A stretch of 64,000 bases of DNA from Paenibacillaceae bacterium (GCA_947460235.1 CANHGK010000012.1:21555-85554), one strand, 5' to 3'. Numbered from the stretch's first letter, positions 47,234 through 58,219 are shown. Notes: generated from the sequence alone by a model not told the origin. Program-made: numbers and translations.

Positions 47234-47755
47234 ATGGATTTGAGTTCATACATTCGTGAAATTCCTGATTTTCCGAGACCGGGGATTAATTTTAAAGATA
47301 TTACAACATTGTTAAGAGAAGGCGATGCCTTTAAATATGCAATTGAACAAATGGCCAAGCGAGTACGGAATTTGCCGGTTGATATCATTGCTGGACCTGA
47401 GGCGCGAGGTTTTGTTTTTGGAGCACCTCTTGCATATGAACTTGGTGTTGGATTCGTACCGATTCGCAAAAGTGGCAAATTGCCGGGGGAAACGGTTGAG
47501 GCTAGCTATCATTTGGAATATGGAAGTGATGCACTAGCGGTTCATGCCGATTCCATTCATCCTGGTCAAAACGTATTAATCGTTGATGATTTACTTGCTA
47601 CGGGTGGAACGATTTCGACTGCAATTGATTTGATACAAAAATTGGGCGGAAACGTCGTAGGTGCGTCATTTTTGATTGAACTCGCATTTTTACGTGGGCG
47701 TGAGCGTCTGGAATTAAATGAAGTATTTTCATTAATTACGTACGAATCTGAATAA
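47234..47755 (+). CDS. apt: Adenine phosphoribosyltransferase
   Basis: Apt salvages adenine to AMP with PRPP. The 173-aa protein begins with [17 protein letters not shown], has [10 protein letters not shown] and the PRPP motif [20 protein letters not shown] precedes the ATG. If the second PNP in this window releases adenine, this enzyme would recapture it (inference). Confidence 0.96.
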   Translation: MDLSSYIREIPDFPRPGINFKDITTLLREGDAFKYAIEQMAKRVRNLPVDIIAGPEARGFVFGAPLAYELGVGFVPIRKSGKLPGETVEASYHLEYGSDALAVHADSIHPGQNVLIVDDLLATGGTISTAIDLIQKLGGNVVGASFLIELAFLRGRERLELNEVFSLITYESE

Positions 47756-47765
47756 ATGCAAAGAT

Positions 47766-47807
47766 CGCTGACAAGATGAACCGATTAGGTACATGTGTCA
47801 GCGTTTT
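47766..47807 (+). terminator. Intrinsic terminator after apt
   Basis: CGCTGACA (47766-47773) pairs with TGTCAGCG (47796-47803), followed by TTTT and an AT-rich stretch. Confidence 0.75.
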
Positions 47808-47825
47808 ATATTGTATGCACAAATC

Positions 47826-47854
47826 TTGCTTGTTTGCCAAAGATGTTTCATAAT
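47826..47854 (+). promoter_or_regulatory. Sigma-A promoter of relA
   Basis: TTGCTT (47826-47831), 17 nt, CATAAT (47849-47854). It falls between the apt terminator and relA, so relA has its own transcript. Confidence 0.65.
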
Positions 47855-47884
47855 AGATAAACTAACCGAAGAAGGGGTGGAAAA

Positions 47885-50086
47885 ATGGGTATTGAGCAGT
47901 TGATTGATAAAGCTTCAACATATTTACGTCCAAATGATATGGAAAAAATTCGTCAAGCTTATCTTTTTGCTGAACATGCACATCATGGCCAAGCCCGTAA
48001 ATCTGGTGAACCATATATTTTACATCCGCTTGCCGTGGCAGAGCTTGTAGTCGGAATGCAACTCGATAGTACATCCGTAATGGCGGCGCTGTTACATGAT
48101 GTTGTCGAAGATACTACGTATACATCTGATCAATTGCGTCAAAAGTTCGGTGATGTCGTAGCGATGTTGGTCGAAGGATTAACAAAATTGGAGCGAATTC
48201 AGTTTAAGTCCAAAGAAGAACAGCAAAATGAAAACTACCGTAAAATGTTTATCGCGATGGCACAAGACATTCGTGTGATCATGATTAAATTAGCCGATCG
48301 TCTTCATAATATGCGGACATTAAAGTACCAGTCAGAAGAGTCACAACGGCGCACGGCACAGGAAACGTTAGAGATATTTTGCCCAATTGCGCATCGACTC
48401 GGGATGTCCGCGATTAAATGGGAAATGGAAGATATTGCACTTCGTTATTTGAATCCGCAGCAATATTATCGCATCGTTAATTTAATGCAAAAGAAACGCA
48501 TTGAGCGTGAACAATATATTCAAGAAGTGATTACTCAGATCAAAGTAAAACTGAGTGAAATGGGCATTCATTCCGAAGTGTATGGACGTCCGAAACATAT
48601 TTACAGTATTTACAAAAAAATGATTACGCAAAATAAACAGTTTAATGAAATTTATGATTTGGTAGCCATTCGTGTCATCGTTGAATCAATTAAAGACTGC
48701 TATGCATCGCTCGGGATCATTCATACGCTTTGGAAACCAATGCCTGGCCGTTTTAAAGATTATATCGCAATGCCTAAGGCCAATATGTATCAGTCCTTGC
48801 ACACGACAGTGATTGGACAAAGCGGCGAGCCACTTGAAGCACAAATTCGTACGTCAGATATGCATAAAACATCTGAATTCGGAATTGCAGCGCACTGGGC
48901 ATACAAAGAAGGTTCCGTAGTACCAGAAGGTAGTTTTGAAGAAAAAATTAAGTTGTTCCGCGAATTGCTCGATTCACATAGTGATACGCAAGACGCAACT
49001 GAATTTGTGCAGTCGATGAAAATGGACTTTTTCTCTGATCTTGTCTTTGTATTTACACCCAAAGGTGAAGTGTTCGAATTACCAGCTGGTTCCGTACCGC
49101 TCGATTTTGCCTATCGAATACATACGGAAGTCGGTAATAGAACCATTGGTGCAAAGGTGAATTCTCGAATTGTACCGCTGGATTATAAATTGAAAACTGG
49201 CGATATCGTTGAGATTTTAACGTCTAAACATTCATATGGTCCAAGTCAGGATTGGATCAAAATTGCCCAATCTCCGCAAGCGAAAAGCAAAATACGCCAA
49301 TGGTTTAAGCGTGAAAAACGCGATGAAAATATTATCAAAGGCCGTGACATGCTCGAACGTGAAATTCGTAGATTGGGCTTTGATCCTGAACTTGTGATGG
49401 GTGAAGATAAATTAGATGAAGTTGGCCGTAAACTTGGCGGGGGCGAAGCAGAAGATTTACTCGCGTCCATCGGTTTTGGTGCAATTACTGTTTTTAATGT
49501 TGTTCAACGCTTGACGGAGAAAATCCGTAAAGAACAGGAAGAAAATTCTCTTGCGAATTCACAAGTGTTGACGCCTGAAGTTCGGGATGTGAAACCACCA
49601 ACTAAGTCTTCTTCGTTAGTTCAGGTTTCAAAATCGAAACAGACGGTCAAAGTTAAAGGACAAGATAATATGTTGGTTCGTTTTTCACGTTGTTGTAATC
49701 CCTTGCCAGGCGACGATATTGTTGGTTATATTACTCGCGGTCGAGGCGTTTCTGTACATCGAACCACGTGCGCAAATATTGTTATTAGTAATGACGAAGA
49801 AACAGCTCGATTAATTGAAGTTGAATGGGAAAGTACCGGCGATGCGAACTACAACGTCGATATCGAAATTATGGGTCAAGATCGCCGAGGAATATTGAAT
49901 GAAGTACTACAAGCGGTCTCCGAAACAAAAACATATATTTCTGCAATTAGTGGGCGTGCCGATAAAAATAAAATGGCTACGATCCATATGACGATCTCAA
50001 TTCGCAGTGTTGATCATTTAGGGAATGTCGTAGATCGAATAAAAAGAATTAAAGATATTTTTACGGTTCGACGTGTCATGCAATAA
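47885..50086 (+). CDS. relA: Bifunctional (p)ppGpp synthetase/hydrolase Rel
   Basis: This enzyme makes and destroys the stringent-response alarmone. The 733-aa protein has an HD hydrolase domain with His71-Asp72 in LLHDVVEDT, a synthetase domain with RFKDYIAMPKANMYQSLHTT (the RxKD motif of bifunctional enzymes), a TGS domain (VFVFTPKGEVFELP) and a C-terminal ACT domain. A conserved SRCCNPLPGDDI lies before the ACT domain. GAAGGGG precedes the ATG. Confidence 0.97.
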   Translation: MGIEQLIDKASTYLRPNDMEKIRQAYLFAEHAHHGQARKSGEPYILHPLAVAELVVGMQLDSTSVMAALLHDVVEDTTYTSDQLRQKFGDVVAMLVEGLTKLERIQFKSKEEQQNENYRKMFIAMAQDIRVIMIKLADRLHNMRTLKYQSEESQRRTAQETLEIFCPIAHRLGMSAIKWEMEDIALRYLNPQQYYRIVNLMQKKRIEREQYIQEVITQIKVKLSEMGIHSEVYGRPKHIYSIYKKMITQNKQFNEIYDLVAIRVIVESIKDCYASLGIIHTLWKPMPGRFKDYIAMPKANMYQSLHTTVIGQSGEPLEAQIRTSDMHKTSEFGIAAHWAYKEGSVVPEGSFEEKIKLFRELLDSHSDTQDATEFVQSMKMDFFSDLVFVFTPKGEVFELPAGSVPLDFAYRIHTEVGNRTIGAKVNSRIVPLDYKLKTGDIVEILTSKHSYGPSQDWIKIAQSPQAKSKIRQWFKREKRDENIIKGRDMLEREIRRLGFDPELVMGEDKLDEVGRKLGGGEAEDLLASIGFGAITVFNVVQRLTEKIRKEQEENSLANSQVLTPEVRDVKPPTKSSSLVQVSKSKQTVKVKGQDNMLVRFSRCCNPLPGDDIVGYITRGRGVSVHRTTCANIVISNDEETARLIEVEWESTGDANYNVDIEIMGQDRRGILNEVLQAVSETKTYISAISGRADKNKMATIHMTISIRSVDHLGNVVDRIKRIKDIFTVRRVMQ

Positions 50087-50119
50087 TAATTTGTCTGCGT
50101 ACGAAAGGGAGGTTGCGCG

Positions 50120-50602
50120 ATGCGCGCCTTAATACAGCGTTGTAAAAAAGCTCACGTTGAAGTAGGTGGTGTCGTGGTTGGTCAAATCAATCACGGCTTT
50201 ACCGTTTTTCTTGGCGTGACGCATGAAGATACCATTCAAGATGCGCAGGTTCTGGCAAGCAAAATTGCCGGGCTGCGCATTTTTGAGGATGAGCAAGGTA
50301 AAATGAATGTATCTATCTCTGAAATTGAACATGCTGCGATATTATCGGTATCACAATTTACGTTATATGGAGATTGTCGTAAAGGCCGTAGACCAAGTTT
50401 CACGCAGGCGGCGGGAGCTACGCACGGTCTGGCAATGTATGAAGCATTTAATGCGGTACTACGTAATTCAGGAATAACGGTTGCAAATGGCCAGTTTGGT
50501 GCGGATATGGATGTGCATCTGGTCAACTGGGGGCCTGTGACATTGTGGATAGATAGCAAGGAATTACCGGGTGGTCGTCCGATACGAGGTGAATTGATAT
50601 GA
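50120..50602 (+). CDS. dtd: D-aminoacyl-tRNA deacylase
   Basis: DTD removes D-amino acids (and glycine on tRNA-Ala) from tRNA. The 160-aa protein has the catalytic SQFTLYGD and the Gly-cisPro loop NWGPVT, which rejects L-amino acids. The residue between Asn and Gly is Trp, which I do not recall as common there. The stop overlaps the next start by 4 nt. It follows relA as in B. subtilis. Confidence 0.94.
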   Translation: MRALIQRCKKAHVEVGGVVVGQINHGFTVFLGVTHEDTIQDAQVLASKIAGLRIFEDEQGKMNVSISEIEHAAILSVSQFTLYGDCRKGRRPSFTQAAGATHGLAMYEAFNAVLRNSGITVANGQFGADMDVHLVNWGPVTLWIDSKELPGGRPIRGELI

Positions 50603-52149
50603 ACATTCGTTTGCAAGTTGTAGGTTACGAACAACGCAAAAAATCGATTGAAGATTTAATTCAAGCGTTCTTTGAAGAACCGATTAAATTTACTGTTGAT
50701 TCGAATATAGATGATCTGGTCTATGACATTCATATTATTTCACATCGGGACCCCTGCGAAATTAAATGGACTTCAAAAACGATCGTGATAAGAAGCTCGG
50801 ATCAGTTTACGATCGAACATGTTGAAACGGAAACGTTCGGAGTCACAGGATTACAAGAAATTGAAGCTTCTGTCGAACGAAGAAATGTACTTCGAAGTGT
50901 CCTTCGGGCCATGGAGCAAATGACTGGATGGTCCATGCCTTGGGGGATATTGACTGGGATACGGCCGACTAAACGACTTCATCAATTACTTGATCAAACG
51001 ACGGAAGACCATGCAATGCAAATTTTGATGGAAAATTATGCGCTTAGTTATCAGAAGGCGCAACGAATACGTTCGATTGCAACATTACAACGGAGTTTGT
51101 TTTCAAATTGGCATGAACTTGACCGAGAAGTAAGTTTATATATTGGAATCCCTTTTTGTCCAACAAAATGTGCGTATTGTACTTTTCCTGCATATGACAT
51201 TCGTGGTCAGCAAGGTTCAGTAAATGGATTTTTACAAGGATTAGTATTGGAGATTCGTGCAATGGGGGAATGGTTTAGTGAACATCCCATGAAAATTACT
51301 ACCGTTTATTGGGGCGGAGGGACCCCTACAAGTATTACTGCGGAAGAAATGAATATGCTTTATGATGAACTGCATCGTGCTATTCCTGCAGTTAAATTCG
51401 TCCGTGAAGTTACGGTTGAAGCCGGTCGCCCGGATACGATTACAACGGAAAAATTAGAAGTTCTCAAAAAATGGAATGTACATCGAATCAGTGTGAATCC
51501 GCAGTCGTTTACTCAGGAAACATTGGATCTCATTGGTCGGCATCACACAGTTGATGAAACCATCCAGGCGATGACGATGGCACGCGAACACGGAATGGAT
51601 AATATTAATATGGATGTGATCGTTGGATTGCCGAACGAACATTTGGAACACGTTCAGCATACGCTTGATCAAATCGCACCTTGGCAACCCGAATCGGTAA
51701 CGGTCCATACGTTATCGTTTAAGCGGGCATCAACGATGACAAAAAATAGAGAAGAATATGATGTTGCGACGCGTGATGAAATTCACCAGATGGTTACACT
51801 CACGGAGCAATGGTCGGAATCCAATGGGTATGTACCATACTATTTGTATCGACAAAAAAATATATTAGGCAATCTTGAAAACGTTGGATATTCAAAACCT
51901 GATCGTGCAAGTTTGTATAATATTTTGATGATGGAAGAAAACCAGACAATTATTGGCCTTGGTTGCGGTGCGGTGAGCAGGCTCGTTTGGCCGAAGGACC
52001 ATGGTGATGACTCCGAAAAAACGGTTAAAATTGAGCGGATCGCTAACCCAAAAGATCCGAGAAGTTATATGATGACCATAGCGTCTGATGTGAAAAAGAA
52101 AATTGCTACTTTAAATGAAATCTATGGTTTTGTAGAAGTAGGGCAATAA
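50599..52149 (+). CDS. hemZ: HemZ-type radical SAM coproporphyrinogen dehydrogenase
   Basis: The protein belongs to the oxygen-independent coproporphyrinogen III oxidase superfamily. The radical SAM cluster motif CxxxCxxC is Cys187, Cys191 and Cys194 ([10 protein letters not shown]). An N-terminal domain of about 175 residues precedes it, the HemZ arrangement, and [10 protein letters not shown] follows. In clostridia and some Bacillales hemZ lies between dtd and hisS, as here. True activity on coproporphyrinogen is inferred; related HemW proteins are heme chaperones. Confidence 0.85.
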   Translation: MNIRLQVVGYEQRKKSIEDLIQAFFEEPIKFTVDSNIDDLVYDIHIISHRDPCEIKWTSKTIVIRSSDQFTIEHVETETFGVTGLQEIEASVERRNVLRSVLRAMEQMTGWSMPWGILTGIRPTKRLHQLLDQTTEDHAMQILMENYALSYQKAQRIRSIATLQRSLFSNWHELDREVSLYIGIPFCPTKCAYCTFPAYDIRGQQGSVNGFLQGLVLEIRAMGEWFSEHPMKITTVYWGGGTPTSITAEEMNMLYDELHRAIPAVKFVREVTVEAGRPDTITTEKLEVLKKWNVHRISVNPQSFTQETLDLIGRHHTVDETIQAMTMAREHGMDNINMDVIVGLPNEHLEHVQHTLDQIAPWQPESVTVHTLSFKRASTMTKNREEYDVATRDEIHQMVTLTEQWSESNGYVPYYLYRQKNILGNLENVGYSKPDRASLYNILMMEENQTIIGLGCGAVSRLVWPKDHGDDSEKTVKIERIANPKDPRSYMMTIASDVKKKIATLNEIYGFVEVGQ

Positions 52150-52183
52150 ATGTATAATTTTTTAGGTGATAACGAAAAATATG

Positions 52184-52288
52184 TATACATTTTGTATAGT
52201 TATGTGTATAATAATCACATAACCCCCTTTTTGATTACGATATATTTTGTTTTGAAGCAATGAACTTCGTGTTCATTGCTTATTTTTT
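52184..52288 (+). ncRNA. Possible short transcript or simple hemZ terminator
   Basis: TATACA (52184-52189), 17 nt, TATAAT (52207-52212) is a fair promoter. A strong terminator follows: AAGCAATGAAC (52255-52265) pairs with GTTCATTGCTT (52271-52281), loop TTCGT, then ATTTTTT. A start near 52219 would give an RNA of about 70 nt. The terminator itself is certain enough (0.9); the promoter and a small RNA are not. Confidence 0.35.
52255..52288 (+). terminator. Intrinsic terminator downstream of hemZ
   Basis: An 11-bp perfect stem with loop TTCGT is followed by a T-rich run (52281-52288). It ends transcription from the apt/relA-dtd-hemZ direction before the AT-rich gap. Confidence 0.9.
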
Positions 52289-52335
52289 GTTTAATTTACC
52301 AAATGCTTTTGATAAATTAAATGAAGGGGTTGAAA

Positions 52336-52775
52336 ATGAAATATCAAATAAAATTTTTTGTGATATTGGATGTAGTCGTGCTTGTGATAGGTAGCTTTTT
52401 TGATTTTTTAAAATTCAGTAGCTATTCCCTTAATAGACCTCCTGAACGATGACAACCTTTGCAACCAGTGAAAGATCTTGAGAAACATAATAATAATTAT
52501 CATCTTATTGTAGACGGAACGGAACATGAAGGCGTGATTGCAGCGATATCAAAAGAAAATATTGGAATACATACATACATACATACATACATACTTTACT
52601 TGTTTACCTAAAGAACAAAATCGATGGAGAATTAACTCCAACAGATGCGGTATCTGTTAAGAAAGAAATGATGCGACTCATGAACTTGTCCACGCTAAAG
52701 AGAAAACGAATTCGTAATCAATGGTTGTTATTTCAAGATTTCAGCAAATCATTAAAAGAAGAACAATCGTATTAG
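52336..52775 (+). pseudogene. Broken small gene with in-frame stop and repeat-linked frameshift
   Basis: AAGGGG stands before ATG 52336, opening a frame with a membrane anchor (MKYQIKFFVILDVVVLV) that meets TGA at 52450-52452 after 38 codons. The same frame continues with YHLIVDGTEHEGVIAAISKE up to the (ATAC)7 tract and then stops at a TAA. A second frame from the tract onward is open to TAG 52773 and reads YLKNKIDGELTPTDAV and a basic tail ending SLKEEQSY. Joined, they would encode roughly 145 residues of unknown family. The whole 52150-52912 gap is AT-rich and holds no intact gene. Confidence 0.5.
52567..52594 (+). repeat. (ATAC)7 tetranucleotide tract
   Basis: Seven perfect ATAC units occur at the point where the reading frame of the broken small gene shifts. 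By frame arithmetic, five or eight units would join the upstream and downstream frames; seven does not. Confidence 0.95.
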
Positions 52776-52852
52776 AACTTTGATGCTAGTTGGCATGAAT
52801 TTGAATTGTAACCTAATGATTTATAGATTAAACAACCATTCAAGCGAGATTC

Positions 52853-52882
52853 TTGACAGGGGCGTGCTTTAAGCATTAAACT
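52853..52882 (+). promoter_or_regulatory. Putative sigma-A promoter of hisS
   Basis: TTGACA (52853-52858) is perfect; TAAACT (52877-52882) is 18 nt further on and fits the -10 at four of six positions. It leaves a leader of only about 25 nt, so no T-box is possible from this start. Confidence 0.5.
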
Positions 52883-52912
52883 TTTCAAGATGTTGATGCA
52901 GGAGTTGAGTAC

Positions 52913-54163
52913 ATGAAGTTTCAAAAACCACGTGGTACACATGATATTTTGCCGCAAGAAGCTGTGGTTTGGCGGTGGGTAGAACAGACGGCCCGCGAAG
53001 TTTGTGATCGTTTTCGTTACCGAGAAATCCGCACGCCGATTTTTGAATCGACGGGATTATTTGAACGTGGTGTCGGTGAAACGACCGATATTGTTGAAAA
53101 GGAAATGTATACTTTTGCAGATAAAAGTGAACGTAGTTTAACGCTTCGTCCTGAAGGTACGGCGGGCGTTGTACGTGCTTATGTAGAGAATAAATTATAC
53201 GCTGAACCCGATGTACAAAAGCTTTTTTATATTGGGCCGATGTTTCGCAATGAACGTCCAATGGCAGGGCGCAACCGTCAATTTCATCAGTTTGGTGTCG
53301 AAGCACTTAATTCGTCAGATCCGGCAATTGATGCGGAAGTGATTGCACTTGGGTTCTCAATTTATGAAGCGCTTGGTCTCCGTAATGTACGTGTGGAAAT
53401 TAATAGTGTGGGCACGCCTGAATGTAGAAGTGCGTACCGCCAAGCTTTACGTGATTTTTTTGCACCAAAACTTGCGCTGATGTGTCCGGATTGTCAGTCG
53501 CGGTTTGACCGCAACGCGATGCGTTTATTGGATTGTAAAGTGGATACTCAAGCGTGCGAAGGTGCACCAAGTATTTTGGAATTTTTGGATGAAGCTGCGA
53601 ATGAACATTTTCAGAACGTTCAGGCGCATTTGAAGGCGTTGGACATACCGTTTGTCGTCAATCCATCGCTTGTACGTGGACTTGATTATTATACGCATAC
53701 TGCATTTGAGTATATGGCTGAAGGCATTGGAGCGATTACGACAATTGGTGGCGGCGGACGTTTTAACGGATTGGTTGAAGCGGTCGGCGGACCGGAGCAA
53801 TCGGGTGTCGGTCTTGGACTTGGCTTGGAACGTGCAATTTTGATTGCACAGGCCCAGCAACTTGAATTGCCGAAAGAAACTGCGCTTGATGTATTTGTTG
53901 CCGGACTTGGTGAAGCAGCAGAGCTCGTGACATTTGAATGGGTTCACAAACTCCGTAAAGCAGGTATTCGTGCAGAACGTGATTATCAAAGTCGCAAGTT
54001 TAAGACGCTTTTTAAGGCAGCAGAACGGCAAAACGCTCGGTGGATGGCGATTCTTGGCGATGATGAACTTGCTCAGCAAGTGGTAACATTAAAATATTTA
54101 TCAACCGGAGAACAACAGACGGTTCCTTGGACGGAATGGATTTCCACGATACAGTCGAAATGA
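52913..54163 (+). CDS. hisS: Histidyl-tRNA synthetase
   Basis: This class II synthetase is 416 aa. Motif 1 is around PRGTHDILP to [12 protein letters not shown]; motif 2 contains [15 protein letters not shown] and [17 protein letters not shown]; histidine-specific [11 protein letters not shown] and motif 3 [10 protein letters not shown] follow; an anticodon-binding domain ends the protein. GCAGGAG precedes the ATG. It is followed by aspS at 17 nt, the usual Firmicute pair. Confidence 0.97.
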   Translation: MKFQKPRGTHDILPQEAVVWRWVEQTAREVCDRFRYREIRTPIFESTGLFERGVGETTDIVEKEMYTFADKSERSLTLRPEGTAGVVRAYVENKLYAEPDVQKLFYIGPMFRNERPMAGRNRQFHQFGVEALNSSDPAIDAEVIALGFSIYEALGLRNVRVEINSVGTPECRSAYRQALRDFFAPKLALMCPDCQSRFDRNAMRLLDCKVDTQACEGAPSILEFLDEAANEHFQNVQAHLKALDIPFVVNPSLVRGLDYYTHTAFEYMAEGIGAITTIGGGGRFNGLVEAVGGPEQSGVGLGLGLERAILIAQAQQLELPKETALDVFVAGLGEAAELVTFEWVHKLRKAGIRAERDYQSRKFKTLFKAAERQNARWMAILGDDELAQQVVTLKYLSTGEQQTVPWTEWISTIQSK

Positions 54164-54180
54164 GAGGGGTTCGCAAAGCA

Positions 54181-55983
54181 ATGTTGATGCGTACACATGA
54201 ATGCGGAACATTAACGAAAGATCAAGCAGGACAAAAGGTAGTATTAAATGGTTGGGTTTTGCGTCGCCGAGATTTGGGTGGCGTTATTTTCATAGATCTT
54301 CGCGACCGTAGTGGAATCGTTCAAATCGTATTTAATCCTGATTTTTCAGGAGAAGCATTGCAAAAAGCTGAACGAGTTCGTTCTGAATACGTGATTGCGG
54401 TTGAGGGTGTTGTTATCGTTCGTGATCCAGAGACGGTGAACGCGAACTTGGCAACAGGTGAAGTTGAAGTTCAAATTTCTAATATTGAAGTGATTAATAC
54501 ATCCAAAACACCTCCGTTCGGACTTGAAGAAGGAACAGAAGTGGACGAGTCTGTTCGAATGAAATATCGTTATTTGGATTTACGCCGTCCAGAAATGTTA
54601 CGTACACTTCAATTGCGTTCAAAATCCGCAAAAATTTTCCGTGATTATCTTGATCGCAATGGGTTTATTGAAGTGGAAACACCAATTTTGACGAAAAGCA
54701 CACCAGAAGGTGCACGTGATTATTTAGTTCCGAGTCGCGTCCACCCAGGCGAGTTTTATGCGTTGCCGCAATCACCGCAATTATTTAAACAATTGTTGAT
54801 GGTCGGTGGACTTGAACGTTACTACCAAATTGCACGTTGTTTCCGTGATGAAGATTTGCGTGCAGACCGTCAACCAGAATTTACCCAAATCGACATTGAG
54901 ACATCCTTTATTTCGGATGTTCAATTACAAACAATGATGGAAGATTGTATGGCTGAATTGTTCCGTGAGACATTAGGGATCGATTTGCCACGTCCATTCC
55001 CGCGCATTCCGTATGCAGTTGCGATGGATAAATACGGTTCGGACAAGCCTGATTTGCGTTTCGAACTTGAAATTGTTGATCTGTCCGATCTCGTTCGCAA
55101 CAGTGGCGTGAATGTGTTTAAAACGGTAATTGAAAACGGTGGGAAAGTGAAAGCAATTAATGCTAAAGGTTGTGCATCATGGAGTCGAAAAGAAATCGAT
55201 GAACTTGGTGTATATGCTGCCCGTTATGGAGCGAAGGGGATGGCATGGATCACGGTGAAAGACGGAGAAATGAAAGGTCCAATCGTGAAGTTCTTTACCG
55301 CTGAAGAATTGGAGTCCGTTCGCGTTGTGCTCCAAGCGGAAGAAGGCGATTTACTTTTGTTCTCCGCAGATAAAACGAAAGTCGTTAATGACGTACTAGG
55401 TAACTTGCGCGTTAAACTTGCGAAAGATCTGAATTTAATTAACGATAAGGAATTTAAGATCGCTTGGATTACGGAATTCCCTTTGCTTGCCTATGATGAG
55501 GATGAGAAACGTTATGTCGCAGAACACCATCCGTTTACACGTCCATTAGAAGAAGATCTACATCTACTTGATACAGACCCAGGTAAAGTGCGAGCAAACG
55601 CATATGACTTGACATTGAATGGATACGAAATTGGTGGTGGTTCCATGCGTATTTATCAACGACATGTACAAGAGCGGATGTTTGAATTACTCGGTTTTAC
55701 CGCAGAGGAAGCACGCGAAAAATTTGGGTTCTTACTTGATGCGTTTGAATATGGTACGCCACCACATGGTGGTTTGGCATTCGGTTTTGACCGCATTGTG
55801 ATGATCCTAGCTGGCTTGAACAATTTGCGTGACACGATTGCGTTCCCAAAAAACGCAAACGCGTCTTGTCCACTTACGAATGCACCATCACCCGTTGCTT
55901 CCAAGCAATTGCGTGATATTTCGATTCAAGTGGCAATCCCGCAAAAACCTCAAGCGCCAGCACAACCTGCTGTGAAAGGCTAA
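54181..55983 (+). CDS. aspS: Aspartyl-tRNA synthetase
   Basis: A 600-aa class II synthetase with an N-terminal OB-fold for the anticodon ([25 protein letters not shown] region), motif 2 [18 protein letters not shown], the bacterial GAD insertion (about 300-420) and motif 3 [11 protein letters not shown]. The frame is open 18 codons upstream within hisS; GAGAGGGG is 11 nt before ATG 54181 and MRTHECGTL is the family start. A second in-frame ATG at 54187 is possible. Whether it is discriminating or also charges tRNA-Asn cannot be read here. Confidence 0.96.
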   Translation: MLMRTHECGTLTKDQAGQKVVLNGWVLRRRDLGGVIFIDLRDRSGIVQIVFNPDFSGEALQKAERVRSEYVIAVEGVVIVRDPETVNANLATGEVEVQISNIEVINTSKTPPFGLEEGTEVDESVRMKYRYLDLRRPEMLRTLQLRSKSAKIFRDYLDRNGFIEVETPILTKSTPEGARDYLVPSRVHPGEFYALPQSPQLFKQLLMVGGLERYYQIARCFRDEDLRADRQPEFTQIDIETSFISDVQLQTMMEDCMAELFRETLGIDLPRPFPRIPYAVAMDKYGSDKPDLRFELEIVDLSDLVRNSGVNVFKTVIENGGKVKAINAKGCASWSRKEIDELGVYAARYGAKGMAWITVKDGEMKGPIVKFFTAEELESVRVVLQAEEGDLLLFSADKTKVVNDVLGNLRVKLAKDLNLINDKEFKIAWITEFPLLAYDEDEKRYVAEHHPFTRPLEEDLHLLDTDPGKVRANAYDLTLNGYEIGGGSMRIYQRHVQERMFELLGFTAEEAREKFGFLLDAFEYGTPPHGGLAFGFDRIVMILAGLNNLRDTIAFPKNANASCPLTNAPSPVASKQLRDISIQVAIPQKPQAPAQPAVKG

Positions 55984-55989
55984 CGATAT

Positions 55990-56745
55990 ATGGTACATCC
56001 TTTTTCGAGAACTGAATTAGCCATTGGTCCCGAAGGCATGGACGTGTTGCGTAATGCGCGTGTTGCTGTGCTCGGGATTGGTGGTGTAGGGTCATTCGCT
56101 GCGGAAGCGCTTTGCCGTTCTGGTATTGGAACGATCGTGTTAGTCGATAAAGATGTCGTTGATATTACGAATATAAATCGTCAATTGCATGCGCTTCCCG
56201 AAACGGTTGGTAAACCGAAAGCCGAATTGATGCGTGAGAGATGTTTATCAATTAATCCGGAATGTGATGCGATTGCGCTACGTATGTTTTATACCGAAGA
56301 CACGCACGAGCAATTTTTTGCATATAATTTCGATTACGTACTCGATTGTTCAGATACGATCATGTACAAAATACATTTAATTCGCCAATGTTTGGATCGT
56401 AAAATTCCAATGATCTCAAGCATGGGTGCAGCAAATAAAATGGACCCGACTCGATTTCGCGTCACCGACATTTCCAAAACGAATTACGATCCAATTGCAC
56501 GTGTCGTGCGTACTAAATTGCGTAAATTGGGCATTCGTAAAGGTGTAAAAGTTGTCATCTCTGATGAAATCCCTTTAAAGCCTCGTGAAGATGTCACGCA
56601 AAAAATTGTTCCCGATAATGCACCGGAAATTCGCAAAGCACAAATGCCGCCATCAAGTAATGCATTTGTTCCTTCGGTAGCCGGATTAATTATGGCAAGT
56701 GTTGCAATTCGTGAATTGTTAGGTATTTCAGTCCCATCCAAGTGA
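55990..56745 (+). CDS. tcdA: tRNA threonylcarbamoyladenosine dehydratase
   Basis: TcdA, an E1-like ThiF-fold protein, uses ATP to cyclise t6A37 to ct6A in ANN-decoding tRNAs. The 251-aa protein has the nucleotide loop GIGGVGSFAAEAL, DITNINRQLHA with adenylation-site Arg, and DCSDTIMYK. TcdA and ThiF/MoeB relatives share this fold; position between aspS and rarA (the yrvM position) supports TcdA. Confidence 0.9.
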   Translation: MVHPFSRTELAIGPEGMDVLRNARVAVLGIGGVGSFAAEALCRSGIGTIVLVDKDVVDITNINRQLHALPETVGKPKAELMRERCLSINPECDAIALRMFYTEDTHEQFFAYNFDYVLDCSDTIMYKIHLIRQCLDRKIPMISSMGAANKMDPTRFRVTDISKTNYDPIARVVRTKLRKLGIRKGVKVVISDEIPLKPREDVTQKIVPDNAPEIRKAQMPPSSNAFVPSVAGLIMASVAIRELLGISVPSK

Positions 56746-56755
56746 GGTGTTTGAG

Positions 56756-58054
56756 GTGGAACGGTTAGCACAGCGGATGCGTCCGAGAACGCTAGAAGAG
56801 TGGATTGGCCAGCAACATATTCTTGGAGAAGGACAACCGCTTCGAACAGCAATTACTCAGGATCGTGTGCCTTCCATGATTTTATATGGTCCGCCAGGGT
56901 GCGGGAAAACATCGCTCGCTCACGTGATTGGTAAACTGACTTCGGCGCATGTTGTGAAATTGCATGCCTCTGATGCATCGGTAAAAGATGTACGTGCGAC
57001 GATCGACCAAGCATACGCGATCGGCAGATTAAACCAACAACATACGATTTTATTTTTAGATGAAATTCATCGCTTTAGTGCGACTCAACAGGATGCGCTG
57101 TTGTCTGCTGTCGAAAAAGGTACGATTACCTTGATTGGCGCGACGACGGAACATCCTGGTTTTGCTATTCAGCGAGCTTTACTTTCACGGGTTACCGTTT
57201 TTCAATTGTATGCGTTAACGAATGATGAAGTGATACGCGGATTAAATAATGCAATCGTCGATGAAACACGTGGCTTTGGAAAAATGAACGTTGAGTTTGA
57301 TCAAACTGCATTAGTTCGAATAGCAGATGCATCTGCCGGAGATTTACGATATGCATATCAAGTGTTGGAATGGGGCATTCAAGCTGCAGAACATGAAGCG
57401 CTTGTCACTGGTCAAGTGATTACACTTAATCAGGCGTTGATCGAAAAAGTACTTCGTCAGCCAACAGAAGGCGCTGATAAAAGCACACAATATGATGTTC
57501 TTTCTGCATTTCATAAAAGTGTTCGCGGTTCAAGTGATGCGGCAGTCATTTGGTTTTTATATGGGGTAGACAAATTAGGGATGGATCCGCGGATTTTTCT
57601 GCGCCGGTTAACGGTAGCATGCAGTGAAGATATTGGTATGGCGCAGCCACAGGCGATGGGGCAAGCGCTTGATGCTTGGAATGCATTTGAGAAAATTGGC
57701 TGGCCAGAAGCAAAATACAACTGTGTGCAAGCGATCATCTTTGCTGTGGAAAGTCCAAAGTCCAATGCGATTCCAGAAACCATCTCAACCATATCGGAAT
57801 TAACTGCAAAACGAGCACGAGTCGATGTGCCGCATCATTTGAGAAATCAACCGTTGGAGAAGTTTACAAAAGTTCAAGGGTCTGATCGTCCAAAAGATTC
57901 AGTGTATAAATATCCACACGATTATCCTGACCATTTTGTCGAACAAAGTTATACACCGATTGGATGGAAGGATGAACCAGTTTTTAAGCCTTCTGATCAG
58001 GGAAGCGAGCTTAAAATCCGTCAAATTCGTGAACAACGTAACAAGAAACGCTAA
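56756..58054 (+). CDS. rarA: Replication-associated recombination ATPase RarA
   Basis: RarA (MgsA) is a clamp-loader-like AAA+ ATPase that acts at stalled forks. Walker A is GPPGCGKTS near residue 46, Walker B FLDEIHRF near 99, sensor 1 IGATTEHP, and the C-terminal tetramerisation part has the RDSVYKYPHDY-like segment (here KDSVYKYPHDYP). The start GTG 56756 is 6 nt after GAGGTG; an upstream GTG is part of that site. Confidence 0.94.
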   Translation: MERLAQRMRPRTLEEWIGQQHILGEGQPLRTAITQDRVPSMILYGPPGCGKTSLAHVIGKLTSAHVVKLHASDASVKDVRATIDQAYAIGRLNQQHTILFLDEIHRFSATQQDALLSAVEKGTITLIGATTEHPGFAIQRALLSRVTVFQLYALTNDEVIRGLNNAIVDETRGFGKMNVEFDQTALVRIADASAGDLRYAYQVLEWGIQAAEHEALVTGQVITLNQALIEKVLRQPTEGADKSTQYDVLSAFHKSVRGSSDAAVIWFLYGVDKLGMDPRIFLRRLTVACSEDIGMAQPQAMGQALDAWNAFEKIGWPEAKYNCVQAIIFAVESPKSNAIPETISTISELTAKRARVDVPHHLRNQPLEKFTKVQGSDRPKDSVYKYPHDYPDHFVEQSYTPIGWKDEPVFKPSDQGSELKIRQIREQRNKKR

Positions 58055-58219
58055 AATACGCAGTAAACACAAAAAATACATGTATACAATATCTATACGT
58101 CTAAATATAATAAAAAAGTAATTAACCACTAGTCAAATTGACACACAATTGATTGTCGCAATTTGTTCAATATTAAGCTCTTTTTCGCTTGATTTTTTAA
58201 ACTCAAACGAATTTAGATG

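Noticed and set aside
52567..52594. CRISPR-like repeat
   Set aside because: It is an uninterrupted tetranucleotide tract without spacers and with no cas genes.
52336..52775. Genuine programmed frameshift or TGA recoding
   Set aside because: There is no slippery heptamer or stimulatory structure at the TGA; decay or repeat slippage is the simpler explanation.
53525..54079. 184-codon minus-strand open frame inside hisS
   Set aside because: It lies fully antisense to conserved HisRS motifs, is of odd Cys/Phe/Lys-rich composition, and has no plausible family.
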